Assembly: GCF_910596095.1 (NCBI RefSeq)
Contig: NC_056550.1
Location: forward strand, 29,830,151 to 29,894,150
From: Thunnus maccoyii
Lineage: Eukaryota > Chordata > Actinopteri > Scombriformes > Scombridae
DNA: 64,000 nt
Direction of reading: 5' to 3'
Below are positions 1 through 11,850 of this stretch, piece after piece. Position 1 is the first letter of the stretch. Every line of letters starts with the position of its first letter. The notes under the pieces were generated by a model. It searched no databases. It saw only the letters and a program-made list of their open reading frames with translations, and was not told the DNA's origin. The translations under genes and the position numbers were made by a program.

Positions 1-2021
1 CAGGTAGAAACAGGTAACGGATTGTAGGAACAGGTAACAGGTTGTAGGAACAGGTAACGGATTGTAGGAACAGCTAACTGACAGGTAGAAACAGGTAACG
101 GATTGTAGGAACAGCTAACTGACAGGTAGAAACAGGTAACGGGTTGTAGGAACAGCTAACTGGCAGGTAGAAACAGGTAACGGGTTGTAGGAACAGCTAA
201 CTGGCAGGTAGAAACAGGTAACGGGTTGTAGGAACAGGTAACTGACAGGTAGAAACAAGTAACGGATTGTAGGAACAGGTAACAGGTTGTAGGAACAGGT
301 AACGGATTGTAGGAACAGGTAACTGACAGGTAGAAACAGGTAACGGGTTGTAGGAACAGCTAACTGGCAGGTAGAAACAGGTAACGGGTTGTAGGAACAG
401 CTAACTGACAGGTAGAAACAGGTAACGGGTTGTAGGAACAGCTAACTGGCAGGTAGAAACAGGTAACGGGTTGTAGGAACAGCTAACTGGCAGGTAGAAA
501 CAGGTAACGGATTGTAGGAACAGCTAACTGACAGGTAGAAACAGGTAACGGATTGTAGGAACAGCTAACTGACAGGTAGAAACAGGTAACGGGTTGTAGG
601 AACAGCTAACTGGCAGGTAGAAACAGGTAACGGGTTGTAGGAACAGCTAACTGGCAGGTAGAAACAGGTAACGGGTTGTAGGAACAGCTAACTGGCAGGT
701 AGAAACAGGTAACGGATTGTAGGAACAGGTAACAGGTTGTAGGAACAGGTAACTGACAGGTAGAAACAGGTAACGGGTTGTAGGAACAGCTAACTGGCAG
801 GTAGAAACAGGTAACGGGTTGTAGGAACAGGTAACTGACAGGTAGAAACAGGTAACGGATTGTAGGAACAGGTAACAGGTTGTAGGAACAGCTAACTGAC
901 AGGTAGAAACAGGTAACGGGTTGTAGGAACAGCTAACTGGCAGGTAGAAACAAGTAACGGATTGTAGGAACAGGTAACAGGTTGTAGGAACAGGTAACGG
1001 ATTGTAGGAACAGGTAACTGACAGGTAGAAACAGGTAACGGATTGTAGGAACAGCTAACTGACAGGTAGAAACAGGTAACGGATTGTAGGAACAGCTAAC
1101 TGACAGGTAGAAACAGGTAACGGGTTGTAGGAACAGCTAACTGGCAGGTAGAAACAGGTAACGGGTTGTAGGAACAGCTAACTGACAGGTAGAAACAGGT
1201 AACGGGTTGTAGGAACAGCTAACTGGCAGGTAGAAACAGGTAACGGGTTGTAGGAACAGCTAACTGGCAGGTAGAAACAGGTAACGGATTGTAGGAACAG
1301 CTAACTGACAGGTAGAAACAGGTAACGGTTTGTAGGAACAGCTAACTGACAGGTAGAAACAGGTAACGGGTTGTAGGAACAGCTAACTGGCAGGTAGAAA
1401 CAGGTAACGGGTTGTAGGAACAGCTAACTGGCAGGTAGAAACACGTAACGGATTGTAGGAACAGCTAACTGACAGGTAGAAACAGGTAACGGGTTGTAGG
1501 AACAGCTAACTGGCAGGTAGAAACAGGTAACGGATTGTAGGAACAGGTAACAGGTTGTAGGAACAGGTAACTGACAGGTAGAAACAGGTAACAGGTTGGA
1601 GGAACAGGTAACTGGCAGGTAGAAACAAGTAACGGGTTGTAGGAACAGGTAACTGACAGGTAGAAACAGGTAACGGATTGTAGGAACAGGTAACAGGTTG
1701 TAGGAACAGCTAACTGACAGGTAGAAACAGGTAACGGATTGTAGGAACAGGTAACAGGTTGTAGGAACAGGTAACTGACAGGTAGAAACAGGTAACGGAT
1801 TGTAGGAACAGGTAACGGGTTGTAGGAACAGGTAACTGACAGGTAGAAACAGGTAACGGATTGTAGGAACAGGTAACAGGTTGTAGGAACAGGTAACTGA
1901 CAGGTAGAAACAGGTAACAGGTTGGAGGAACAGGTAACTGGCAGGTAGAAACAGGTAACAGGTTGGAGGAACAGGTAACTGACAAGTACAAACAGGTAAC
2001 AGGTTGGAGGAACAGGTAACT
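1..2021. repeat. Minisatellite of about 20/41-bp units
   Basis: The window opens inside a tandem array built from half-units of about 20-21 bp of the form CAGGTAGAAACAGGTAACGG and ATTGTAGGAACAGCTAACTGA, usually alternating to give a unit of about 41 bp. Variants (GGTAAC or GCTAAC, GGGTTG or GGATTG) recur in blocks, which suggests expansion by unequal exchange. The array runs off the left edge and stops abruptly at an L2 fragment. The long minus-strand open frames across it follow from the repeat and are not genes. Confidence 0.95.
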
Positions 2022-2931
2022 TCAATTAAACAAAGATAAAACTGAAGTAATTGTTTTTGGAGCCGAGGAAGAACAATTAAAAGTCAGCACTCATCTTCAG
2101 TTGATAATTACACCTTGAGGTGGACGGGCAGTCCACGCCTTTACTTGAAGAGTTTACCAACTTTTATGTAAACAGTGTCACGGCTCTTGTCAATCAGATG
2201 TAATTGTCTTTTTACTGGTGGTCCCTACAGTCTTTAAAAGTAGAATGGGAGGCAGAGCCTTCAGCTATCAGGCTCCTCTTCTATGGAACCATCTACCGGA
2301 TTCAGTCCGGGGTGCAGACACCCTCTCTATGTTTAAGAGTAGGCTTAAAACTTTCCTTTTTGATAAAGCTTATAGTTAGGGCCGACCAGGCTCGCCTTGG
2401 ATCAGCCCTTAGTTATGCTGCTATAGGCCTAGACTGCTGGGGGACTTCCCATGATGCACTGAGCTCCTCTCTCCTCCTCCTCCTCTCCATCTGTATGCAT
2501 TCATGTAACATCAATGCATGTCACTAACTTTGCTTCTTCCCCGGAGTTTTTTGTGCTTTCTCATCTCACAGAAAAACCTGACTCCCGGGCCGAACCTTCG
2601 TGGTCCTTCACAGTCCTGATGGCATCCTTCCCTGGCTGTTGCTGCTTGTGCTTGTTGTTGTTTGTTGTTGTGATTGTTTTTCTTCTGTCCCCCCTCCCCC
2701 TTTCCCTCTCTCTTTCTCTCTCTCAACCCAACTGGTCAAAGCAGATGGCCGCCCACCAAGAGCCGGGTTCTGCTTGAGGTTTCTACCCGTTAAAGGGGAG
2801 TTTTTCCTTACCGCTGTCGCCAAGTGCTGCTCATGGGGGAATTGTTGGGTCTCTGTAAATTAAAGAGTTCGGTCTTGACCTACTCTATGTGAAAAGTGCC
2901 TTGAGATGACTTCTGTTGTGATATGGCGCTA

Positions 2932-2963
<32 letters not shown>

Positions 2964-3806
2964 TAATGATAAAAACTACAAATCAAGCCAGAAATCTTGG
3001 TGTCGTCATGGACTCAGACCTGAACTTCAACAGCCACATTAAGACAATTTCAAAGTCAGCCTACTATCACCTGAAGAATATATCAAGGATTAAAGGACTT
3101 ATGTCCCAGCAGGATTTGGAAAAACTGGTCCTGCATTTATCTTCAGTAGACTCGACTACTGTAACGCTGTCTTCACAGGTCTCCCTAAACAATCCATCAG
3201 ACAGCTGCAGCTGATCCAGATGCTGCTGCTCGAGTCCTCACTAAGACCAAGAAAGTGGATCATATCAGTCCAGTTCTCAGATCTTTACACTGACTTCCTG
3301 TCTGTCAAACAACTGATTTTAAAGCACTGAATGGTTTAGGGCCAAAATACATCTCTGATCTGCTGCTACGTTATGAACCATCTAGACCTCTCAGGTGGTC
3401 TGGATCAGGTCTGCTCTCTGTCTCCAGAGTCAAAACTAAGCATGGAGAAGCAGCGTTCAGTTTTTATGCTCCACATATCTGGACAAACTCCCAGAAAACT
3501 GCAGGTCTGCTGCAACTCTCAGTTCTTTTAAATCACAGCTGAAGACTTTTCTGTTTGCCGCCTTTTATTAAACCAAATTTGAGGGTTAATATTTTACACT
3601 GCACTGTTACTATTATTCTCCTGTATTATCTGTCTTATTCCTTTTTAGCTTCTTTTTATTTCCAAATTTAACACTTTGTAATTGTATTTAAATATATGTT
3701 TTATTTGTGTTGCTTTTATATTCTGTTTTAATGCCTTTTATGCTCTATGTAAATCACTTTGAATTGCCTTGTTGTTGAAATGTGCTGTACAAATAAACTT
3801 GCCTTG
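2022..3806 (+). mobile_element. L2-clade LINE fragment (family B), split by a nested L2
   Basis: Two blocks of one non-LTR retrotransposon, 2022-2108 and 2960-3806, read on the plus strand as the C-terminal part of reverse transcriptase. The first block encodes [11 protein letters not shown], typical after the YADD region. The second encodes ARNLGVVMDSDLNFNSHIK and then SKSAYYHLKNISRIKGLM, followed by a frameshifted tail. It ends in a 3' UTR with GCTGTACAAATAAACTTGCC. The reading frame continues from one block to the next if the intervening DNA and one copy of TTGATAAT are removed. It is 5'-truncated at the minisatellite and not functional. Confidence 0.8.
2109..2959 (+). mobile_element. Nested L2 (family A) 3' end
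   Basis: From about 2211 the sequence matches the 3' end of the L2 family seen at 44231-49214: the last coding segment (ACTGGTGGTCCCTACAGTC onward), the CT-rich 3' UTR, GGCGCTATATAAATAAAG and a (GATT)n tail. The 100 bp at 2109-2210 do not match the other L2 copies and are unexplained. The whole block is flanked by TTGATAAT at 2101-2108 and 2960-2967, so it looks like one insertion into the older L2-B element. Confidence 0.75.
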
Positions 3807-4540
3807 ATGTTTACATTTGAAAACCTCTCCCAGCCAAATAGCACAGTCAGCAGGAGGAGAGTTTCCAAAGTGGCGAATTGACCATTTCCCTACTCTGATG
3901 AGTGACTCATAGTCATAATTGTCCAATTATTCACAAAAAGTTCAGAAAAGTTTATCAAAACTGATGGAGAAATGTCTGGATAGGTCCACGCCTTCGAGAG
4001 TCCAGCTTGTGTAAATAAAACTATGTTATGAACTATATATGAAAATAAAAGATGAAATTATGAAGATTTCATAACAATGAGATGAGTTTTAATACTTTCC
4101 TCAATTATTTCACTAAATTGTTTGCTTGTTCAGTCATATATTTTACTAATTTTATTCATGCGACTGTCTATTTCATGTTTTCTCTTTTTAATTTAACACT
4201 GACCACTATCATATGTTTGTTCCATAGTTAGCTTAGTTTGTACATTTGGCATTGATGTTGAATTTGCATTTTGTCAATTTAACAAACACACTTCAGACCA
4301 TGTCGTTCATGTTCAGATTTTATTTGTCTTACAGACTGAGTGACTGAGAACAGGCACATTGTACATGTAGAGATAGTCACAGACACAGAAGGACCTGAAC
4401 CATTTGGAAAGAGTGGGAATGGTGACAGTCAGTTAACCAGTATTGAACCAGTCACTGCAGCATGTTTTTAAGTTTTTAGATTTAAAATATCAGTTCAGTA
4501 AAAAATAAAATGTGTTTGATGATATCAACATTTGAGTAGA
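3807..4540. other. Intergenic DNA, nothing recognised
   Basis: AT-rich non-coding sequence between the L2 relic and the 3' end of the actinoporin-like gene. No convincing coding exon, RNA gene or terminal repeat was seen on either strand. Confidence 0.4.
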
Positions 4541-4544
4541 TTCA

Positions 4545-4550
4545 TTTATT
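4545..4550 (-). terminator. Candidate polyadenylation signal of the actinoporin-like gene
   Basis: AATAAA on the minus strand, about 530 nt after the stop codon at 5081-5083. A weaker ATTAAA lies at about 4856-4861. Which one is used cannot be told from sequence. Confidence 0.4.
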
Positions 4551-5080
4551 TGATTTAAACTACACTTTCTGTCGTACTGGGCCAACTGGGATTGATTGAC
4601 TGATTGATAGATTGATTGATCGAGTGCATGGAGAAAAAGGTGAGAATAAACTAGAAGATAAGTCTTGAGAGCAGACAGAATCAGGCCCGACAGGTTTGCA
4701 GCAGGTAGGAAATGTTTCGGGGGAATTTTGGATGATTTCCAGTGAGTTATAATCCCAGTTACAGATTATATGTGTGTTAATGTTTTCAAATGATGAGAAA
4801 CACCTGAGTTCTATGTTGCAGCCAAATTTATAATGTAAGAACATTTAAATACCCATTTAATGCACATTTTATCAAAAGTATAAAGAATAAACAAACATTA
4901 CGTAACGTCACAGTTCATCATCTCAACAACGTTGCTGATTGTCTTCATGTTCTGTTCGGCGCTCTGTGGTTTAAAATAACGTGCACTCTGACAGCTTTGG
5001 AACTAAATCAGGACACACTTTCTAAAACATATTAAGTCTTTGTTTAACTGGTTATTTTACATTTAAAAGCCCCGCTATGC

Positions 5081-7007
5081 CTATTCAAAGGCATCTCGGG
5101 GAATTTTGAGAACTTGCACCTTGATGTCAGGTTGGTAACTGTCTGACATGGTGGCTGTGATGGTATTAAGTTTACTTTCATGAGTCAGACTGCCGTCTGC
5201 AGCTTTACCTCTGACAAACTTTCTCTCTGCATCGTAATACATCTCCTTATAAAGACCACAATCACATTTTTTGGCCATGTCAAAGACTCCCACTGCATAC
5301 GAGTTAGAGTACAGGTTGAAATCAAAAGGATTAGAGAACATGACAGCTATTTTTCCATTGTTTTGATTTGTGGATCCATTCAGGAGATCGTAGGTGAAGA
5401 CTCCAACAGATCCAGAGGCTGTCTGAGGAGTCTTGATGAACAGAGCGCTGCCAGATTTAGAGGGGTCAAGCGTTGGTGGAAAAGGTGTTTTACAGAATCC
5501 ACTGTAAGTGTACCAACTGGTCACAGAAAGAAGAGAAACATTTTAGTGACTAAAAGACAACAGATAGATTCATTTTTGAGTGTTCAATACAGACATAACG
5601 TGTGGAGCTGGAGGCGGAGGGAAACTGCTAGTTTAGCTCCATTAAAAGAGAAAAAATAAACCTTTAACCAGACCCAAAGCAAAACAATTTTTTTAACACA
5701 ATATAAAGTCAATGACATCTCTGAATTGGGCTACAAATGTTTGCTGATGATACAGTTTTAGTTGTGGCAGCAAAAACAACTACTGTTGCTGCAGCCAAAC
5801 TAACAGACTGCTCGGGCAAGGTGGCACACTGACACTTCCTGCCAAACACTGAATGTTTGAAAAACTGTCTCTATGTGCTTCTCAGCCAGAAAAATCACAA
5901 TCACAAACACTTTACAAGTGAGTATAAAACACAGTGAACGAGAGACAGTTCAGGAGTTTAAGTATCTTGGAATTGTTTTGGACCCTCAGCTAAGATTTGA
6001 CAAACATAATAAAGTTAGGTAGAATCTTCAAACCTTTAGGCAAATCAGACACTGATTACCATTTCATACAACTCTATTATCTATACATGAAATGATATTT
6101 TCACATCTCTCATACTGCATAACCTCTTGGTCTCAGGCATTAAACCACTAACAAACCTTTCTAACCAAGCTATCAAAGTTCAAGAAATACCTGAGATTTC
6201 ATCATTACAATATTCTAAAAAGTATAATTTTCTCAGTTTTGATCATTTTATTAATTACTCCAACCTCACACTTACATTTAAATGTCTCCACCATCTAGCT
6301 CCACCCATCCTCAACACTTTCATGACTAGACGTCACTATACTGCCACTAACACCCGAAATACACCAGAAGGAAACTAGAATTAGACACTGTCAGACTTCC
6401 TTTGATCAACTGCGTTCTCCATTAAAGGCACAACCCTCTGAAATTCCCGACCTGCCAGTTCAAAGCAGGTTCTGGATTTTAAAATGTTTCCTACAACAGT
6501 CAAGTCCAGTTATCATGACACCAACTAGTCATTATTTGTTCATGCTAAAATGTTTTGTGATATGTTTTGTCTGTTGTCATTGATGGTTGCTGCTCTTGCT
6601 TTATTAATATATGCACTGATTTTAAACTGTAACATCTCATTTTAATGATTACTTGACCCGTCAATGCCCATCAAGGGACTGGTGTTGGACATTATTTTTG
6701 GTTATATACACATGTACAGCACATCGTACACTATTTCAGTTCAATTAACTGTGGGAACAAATTCTTTATTCCAGTTCAAAAGAAAGAAAATGAAACAATA
6801 AGAAAGAAATTGTTGTTGTGATTTACTCAATGTTGATATTGATTCTGATATCCCCAGGATTATTAGGAGAGGGTCTATGGGGTCAAATAATGTAAGAAAA
6901 GACAGACTGGGAGAACCTGAACTATGTACTCACCATGGGTTACACAGGATGTACTTAGAGGTCTTATTCTCAACCTCAATGCTGCACTGGCGATGAGTGT
7001 TTCCCAT
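5081..7007 (-). CDS. Actinoporin-like pore-forming protein (two coding exons)
   Basis: Two coding exons, 6934-7007 (ATG at 7007-7005; the exon itself begins at 7019) and 5081-5516, are joined over an intron with a GTGAGT donor and a pyrimidine-rich CAG acceptor. They give 169 codons plus TAG, in the usual range for fish actinoporin-like proteins. Family marks visible: SGSVGVFTYDL-type strand, the FDFNLYSN lipid-binding loop, and the LYKEMYY tyrosine cluster with RGK after it. Compared with sea-anemone actinoporins, the paired Trp of the lipid-binding loop is replaced, while the Tyr cluster is kept. Such proteins are small beta-sandwich proteins that bind membranes and oligomerise through an N-terminal helix; the role of fish members is not established. 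There is no signal peptide from this ATG. The intron carries a LINE relic. Start choice: first ATG in the exon, preceded by a splice acceptor, implying an upstream non-coding exon. Confidence 0.8.
5517..6933 (-). other. Intron of the actinoporin-like gene
   Basis: The donor GTGAGTAC is at 6933 downward and the acceptor TGACCAG ends at 5517, both on the minus strand. A codon is split two bases plus one across the junction and restores a continuous frame. Most of the intron (about 5715-6520) is an antisense non-LTR retrotransposon relic. Confidence 0.75.
5715..6520 (+). mobile_element. Degenerate non-LTR retrotransposon (reverse transcriptase C-terminal part)
   Basis: The plus strand reads, with several frameshifts and stops, as the segment from the catalytic FADDTV-like motif (near 5738), through EFKYLGIVLDPQLRFDKH (near 5955) to the C-terminal SFDHFINYSNLTLTFKCLH (near 6235). 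These are order-conserved landmarks of non-LTR reverse transcriptases; the clade was not resolved. It lies wholly inside the actinoporin-like intron, antisense to it. Confidence 0.65.
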
Positions 7008-7019
7008 GATGTCTTCAAC

Positions 7020-7659
7020 CTGTACAGCAACACAGAACATGAGACAGATTTGGTATTGATTAAAAATTCACATATCAGCAGACACCATGGGCCTACTTTT
7101 GTGCCTGTGCATCATAGAATAGAACAGAACAGAACAGAATAGAATAGAATTTAATATGTTTAAGTTATTTAACTAGCAAAGCTGTTGTCAGCTGGTGACG
7201 TCACCTGATTTTCGGACATTTTCTCTTCCACTGAGATGCAAACATTTATTGTTATTAACCACAACTGCCTTCTTTCAGCATCTCTCAAAGGAAATCTCTG
7301 GAACACATTTTCCAATCACTTGTGTCCTTCACAGCAGATAAAGGTCATGAAATAAATAAAAGGAAAAAGGAAAGGTGGTTCGGTTAATAAGCTCACTAAT
7401 GAAAGAGGTTGCAGTCCGCCAGTGGAATGGTGCAGACTGGTGTGCTGAACGGGAAGGAGGGAGTCCAGTCTGATCTGTGTGTGTTGAATGTACCTGTAAG
7501 AGATGTGTGAATCCTAGTCGTACCTGGAGTTGAAGTGAAATGCCAAGACTATATGTCAGATGTGTCTGTGAAGGTTGCATAGCAGCAGTAGAAGCAGATC
7601 TAAAGACTTACCTACACACCTATGTTACACCTGACTTCAAACCTGATATAATCTAAGGC
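7020..7659. other. Probable intron DNA, no gene seen
   Basis: Upstream of the first coding exon of the actinoporin-like gene and probably part of its long first intron. It holds a short AGAAC/AGAAT repeat at about 7115-7150 and no recognisable coding sequence. Confidence 0.4.
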
Positions 7660-8640
7660 ATACAAAGATTATGGAGAAAACAAACTGCAAACTGACAGTG
7701 ACCATGGCAATGGATGGAGTGGTAGTAAGCGTTAGTGCATACTGGGGTTGTGGGTACAGTACACTACGCTTCACTGTCAGGGACACTACCACGGTGGCTC
7801 CACTCCCCTTCAATGTGGAGGCTGCTCCATGCATCCAGGGAGTAGAATTGGCTGGAAAAGTCCAGTCAGGAGGAAGGTCTGGTCATCACCCCTGTTTTGT
7901 TTCCCACCCCGCCGGCGAGGTGGTTGGTGCCTGGGAGGTCCCGTTCTGGCGAGGATTCTGGCGTCGTCTTCCTGCCCTCTAGCAGGGTGTGGGAGGTGAG
8001 GTGACTCACCCTGGTGGTGTTCGACTTCCTGGAGATAGTTGTCGATGTGTGAATCTTGACTATCTGAGTCGAAGCTTTCAACTTCGCTTGTGAGGGACAA
8101 GGAGGTGTGGCTGAGGATTGAGGGGGGTGCACCATCAGAGTGAGGGGCACCTGTGTTCATTGGGTGGGCTGATGGAGACACTTGGCAGTCATCTGGACTG
8201 TTGAGGTCGGAGACTGCATCACCAGGGGTCGCTAGGCTACTAGGTTTCATCTCCTGGTGGACTGGGGTCATCTGCTCCTTTACCTGTAGGGCTTCTTGGG
8301 GCATGCTTCGGCTGGTTGTGCCGGGAGGAGGGACCTCTTTGAGGTCAGGAATGTCACGTGGTTCCTGGGTGGCCATGTCAGCAGCGGTGCTCGTCTGTCC
8401 AGTCTGGCCTTCTTTGTGACTGTCCTCTACTCTCCTCTGAAGAGACTGGATCTGTGCGCGCAGGGTTCTGTTGGCATCCTATAACCAGAGTATCTCAGTA
8501 CCTGAGTGTAGGCGGTCTTCATGCAGCCTGCGGTTCTCCTCCAGTACAGCCTGGTAGCTGTGCTGCAGCTGGCTCTGCTGTGCTTGGTCGTCTGGCCTCT
8601 GCGGAGCTACGGCTCCGGCCACGTGGGGTGCCTAGTGACT
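7660..8640 (-). pseudogene. GC-rich coding-like island, unidentified (probable transposon ORF)
   Basis: This stretch is clearly richer in G+C than its AT-rich surroundings and holds an open minus-strand frame at 7810-8376 (188 codons, ATG start). The frame continues upstream through one in-frame stop (TAG near 8482) to about 8635. The upstream part looks like a coiled coil (YQAVLEENRRLHEDRL, then LRAQIQSLQRRVED). The downstream part is rich in Ser, Pro, Asp and His with a basic patch (RHQPPRRRGGK). No family was recognised. Composition and layout resemble a gag/ORF1-like segment of a transposable element, but a host pseudogene is possible. Confidence 0.4.
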
Positions 8641-9276
8641 CATTTTGCTAGTAGTAAATACACAGTATATGACAGCTCTAACAATGTGTGATACAAAACT
8701 GCTAATGCTGCACAAATGCACAGGTGAGAGGCAGACTTGTGACTTACATAGTTGGTTACTCAAAACTGCAACCTATCTTGTCCTGACAGGACCCTAATAG
8801 TGACTCTAGCACCTAGGTGAGTAACAACCAGTTAGTGTCTATGCTAATTACTCTACAACCTATCCTGTTAGTATGTTAGTGAGGTGGTTTCAGTACCTCT
8901 GGTGAGTAATAGCTGGTTACTGTGTTAGGGGGCTAAACAACTAGCATGCAAAATGCTAACAACTCTCTGCTAACACAACCACTAGTGCACACTATATACA
9001 ATACACAACCACACTGGATATGCTTGGCAGAGCACAAGAGAAGTCAAAATTTCAAAAATTGAAATTTCTGGAAAAATAATTAATAATTCACAAATTATTA
9101 ATGATTGATTATTGTGCATAAATATTGCAAAAAAAATCCTATCACAGATAGCATATGATTGCCTGCGGACGACATCATTGCCACATTTCAAAGTAAGAGC
9201 ATGCAGTCTTTCTATGAGCTGTTTTTTTTTTTTTTTTTAATGATCAGCGATAAGTATCGTGCATCCATTGTGCATC
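8641..9276. other. AT-rich non-coding DNA
   Basis: No gene seen. It contains repeated short motifs of the type GTGAGTAA-AGCTGGTTA / ACAACCAGTTAG near 8815-8920 and a run of 18 T at about 9222-9239. Confidence 0.4.
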
Positions 9277-9436
9277 CAGATTACTTCTAACAGACCTAGA
9301 CAAAGCTCTACAGAGCTTTCCCTTCCACATGATGACCATGATGTCCATATGAATATCATAGTGTTCCCCTCAAAGCCCTGCCGCCAAATATATACATACA
9401 TATGACCATACCTACTTGACTAATACATGGATTTTT
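9277..9436 (+). repeat. 160-bp direct repeat, copy 1
   Basis: From CAGATTACTTCTAAC to ACATGGATTTTT this block matches 12198-12357 with only one difference that I can see (A versus C in position 7). The flanks on both sides differ. It has no evident coding content. Confidence 0.9.
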
Positions 9437-9525
9437 CTATCAGTGTTGTTTTGGTTTTTTGGTCTTTTGTAAAGAACGTTGAAACCATGTTTTGAAAAGT
9501 GCTGTATAAATAAAAAATGTAAGGA
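9437..9525 (+). mobile_element. Possible LINE/SINE 3' tail
   Basis: GAAAAGTGCTGTATAAATAAA near 9495-9515 resembles the 3' ends of fish LINE/SINE families. No coding part is present, so the assignment is tentative. Confidence 0.3.
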
Positions 9526-11743
9526 TTTTTTCTTCAACTTCATCTGAACCGGAGAGACAGACATCATCAACTTTCAGGTCAGAAGATGTAGACATGACAT
9601 TTTAAGTCTGAACAGAGAAGCAGTGATGTTGATTTTGAGGTCGTCCACAGCAGTAGAATGAAAGCATCAGTTGTTTGTTCAACTCTTAAAATGATAAAGT
9701 GTCTGACATCACAGACTGCAGGTTTCTTCTCATCTCAGCACATTAACACAGACGCATCTTGTAGAACAAGTTCTGTCATCTAAAATATACATCAGATTAT
9801 ATTTGTTTTCTGGGTCATGATAAGAATCCTGCAGACCCTTTGTTCTGTCATCCTGAGACTCAGCCCATTGACTCGTGTCCTCTGTACTGGACATTTTGTT
9901 CAAAATCATTTTACTCTTTTGAGCTACTCTATCAGTCCCTGCTGTATTGTAAAGAGGACATCTTGGGCTTTCCAGTGACATGTCATGTTATAGGCTGGGA
10001 TGCTGAGAACATAGCAGTAAGCACATTTTATGGAGAGAGGAGAGGTAAATTAAATATTGTTTATCTAGTGTTTTTTAAACTATGATAATCATATTTGTTC
10101 TTGTTTATTAACTTGTCAGGAATAATATATTTAGTTTTGAGAGCAGTTAAATTATATGATATTTGTGTTTTGAAATAATAGTCCTTTTATGAATGTCAAT
10201 TATAGTGGACATCAAGACCATCTTAATGTACTTAATGACTCAACATTGTTGTAGGAGATAGAACTACTACTAATAATAATGCTTTTATTTATATTAACAT
10301 AAATCTAATTTATATTATAAGTTTATTTAGTATAGCACCTTTCACAGAAAGAAAATTCACAAAGTGCTTCACAAGAATAAAAGCTAAAAGAACATAAAAC
10401 ATACAAACAATAAAAACATAAGCCACAAGATAAAGTTAACATATACACAAAACACAGGCAACTACTTCAAAGGAAAGATCACCTTTTGTTAAAGCAGAGA
10501 GGATTCTTTAGTGAGTAGGTGATTTCTGAAATGGTGTCATGAAATATATGCAAATTGCCTCAAGAATGCAAAATTTGTGCTTATTAGTATAGTCAATAGG
10601 AGACCATATCACATCGATAGCACTGGAATTGTCCCAATGATGCACTACTACCTGACTGCATTTAACCCAAATAGATTTGTGGGAGGTTTAATTGCTGAGG
10701 TTTAATATTATTATTTTTCATTACTTGGTGTTTTTTCCATCATCATCGATTTACACCTGTGCTACTTTTTCCATTACATTGACAATAAAGTCTTTGAGGA
10801 TTTGGCAATGCGACAATGTGTTCGGTTTTAATAGAAAATATACTACCATCTTTGCAACCAACAAGTAACTGAAACAACCCAGAACGATACATATTCTTGT
10901 TTTTTAATCAGATTGATTGTATTCTTGGTTTAATATGACTTTACTCCTACATGCATCACATGGACTGTAAATCATTGTCAGCAGTGATGTCTCAGAAATG
11001 TCATCATAGTTTGTAGCTCATATCCAAACCAACTTTATAAGGTGTGACACAACTAAGGATAAAATAAAAAGAATATTAACAGCAAAGTAAAACGTGAATC
11101 CTGTGTAAATTGTGTAAATTAAAAGAATGATAAAATTAATCACACAAAGTAATTAATCAATGTTACCTTAATAAAGGCACCTTTGATTTGCATTTTACAA
11201 ATCTGTTTGTAAACGTAAAAATAATCAGACAATCAGTGCAGCTGGTTATCAACATAAACTATGTTTTACTAAAAGATTCTGTCTCAGCTTATATTTCATC
11301 TCCACCTCATCAGATCCCACACAAACACCAACAACTCTCCTTGCGTCTCCTCCCAGCAGTTCACCTCTATGGTAAACTCACCACGGGACAAACTATCAGT
11401 GCGTCATGATGGAGAAAGCTCTGTGTTTACAGGGGATGAAAGTAGCAAATGTGATTGGCTACAATGTCACAGCCTGTTATTCACCATTTATAATATATGA
11501 TAATTATCTGTCTGATCTCTAATCCAAGTGTGTCACATTTGCGCTGGTGCACCTGGCCATGAAGATACCAGAAGTGTGCAGTGCGCACTTGACTGATTGA
11601 TTGATCAATTGACCTCAAACTCCACCAGATAACAACATTCATGAAAACTGATTCTGGGATTACTAAAATATCATTTGCAATATAGCAAAGTAAATGTTTT
11701 TGGAGAAATAATGTAGAAAGTGAACATTTAAATTTGTCGTCTT
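9526..11743. other. AT-rich DNA, probable intron 1 of the actinoporin-like gene
   Basis: No convincing exon was found. At 10318-10410 the minus strand carries a CACTTTGTGAATTT / GGTGCTATACTAAATAAAC-type motif like the 3' end of a fish LINE or SINE. The rest is AT-rich and unrecognised. The block lies between the candidate first exon (11746) and the coding exons. Confidence 0.4.
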
Positions 11744-11745
11744 AC

Positions 11746-11850
11746 CTTCTTAGTTGTGTTCAGAAAAGTCTCGTCTGACATTCAGCGTTCAGGTTTACAT
11801 ATTTATACCAGAAGAGAGCAGGAAACTTTTATCCTGTCTTTCTATTGGCT
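11746..11850 (-). promoter_or_regulatory. TATA/CCAAT promoter with non-coding first exon
   Basis: On the minus strand a CCAAT box (ATTGG on plus at 11844-11848) is followed about 40 bp later by TATAAATA (plus 11800-11807). Some 25-30 bp beyond begins a short leader ending AACTAAGAAG at 11746, directly followed by a GTAAGAC splice donor. This spacing is that of a complete polymerase II core promoter plus a short 5' UTR exon. The nearest downstream minus-strand acceptor belonging to a recognised gene is the one at 7020 of the actinoporin-like gene, which needs an upstream exon. The link is inferred, not shown. Confidence 0.5.

Noticed and set aside
1465..2025. Minus-strand frames rich in Leu, Pro, Val and Tyr
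   Set aside because: Artefacts of the left minisatellite.
5180..5659. 159-codon plus-strand frame
   Set aside because: Antisense to the actinoporin-like exon, no recognisable domain.
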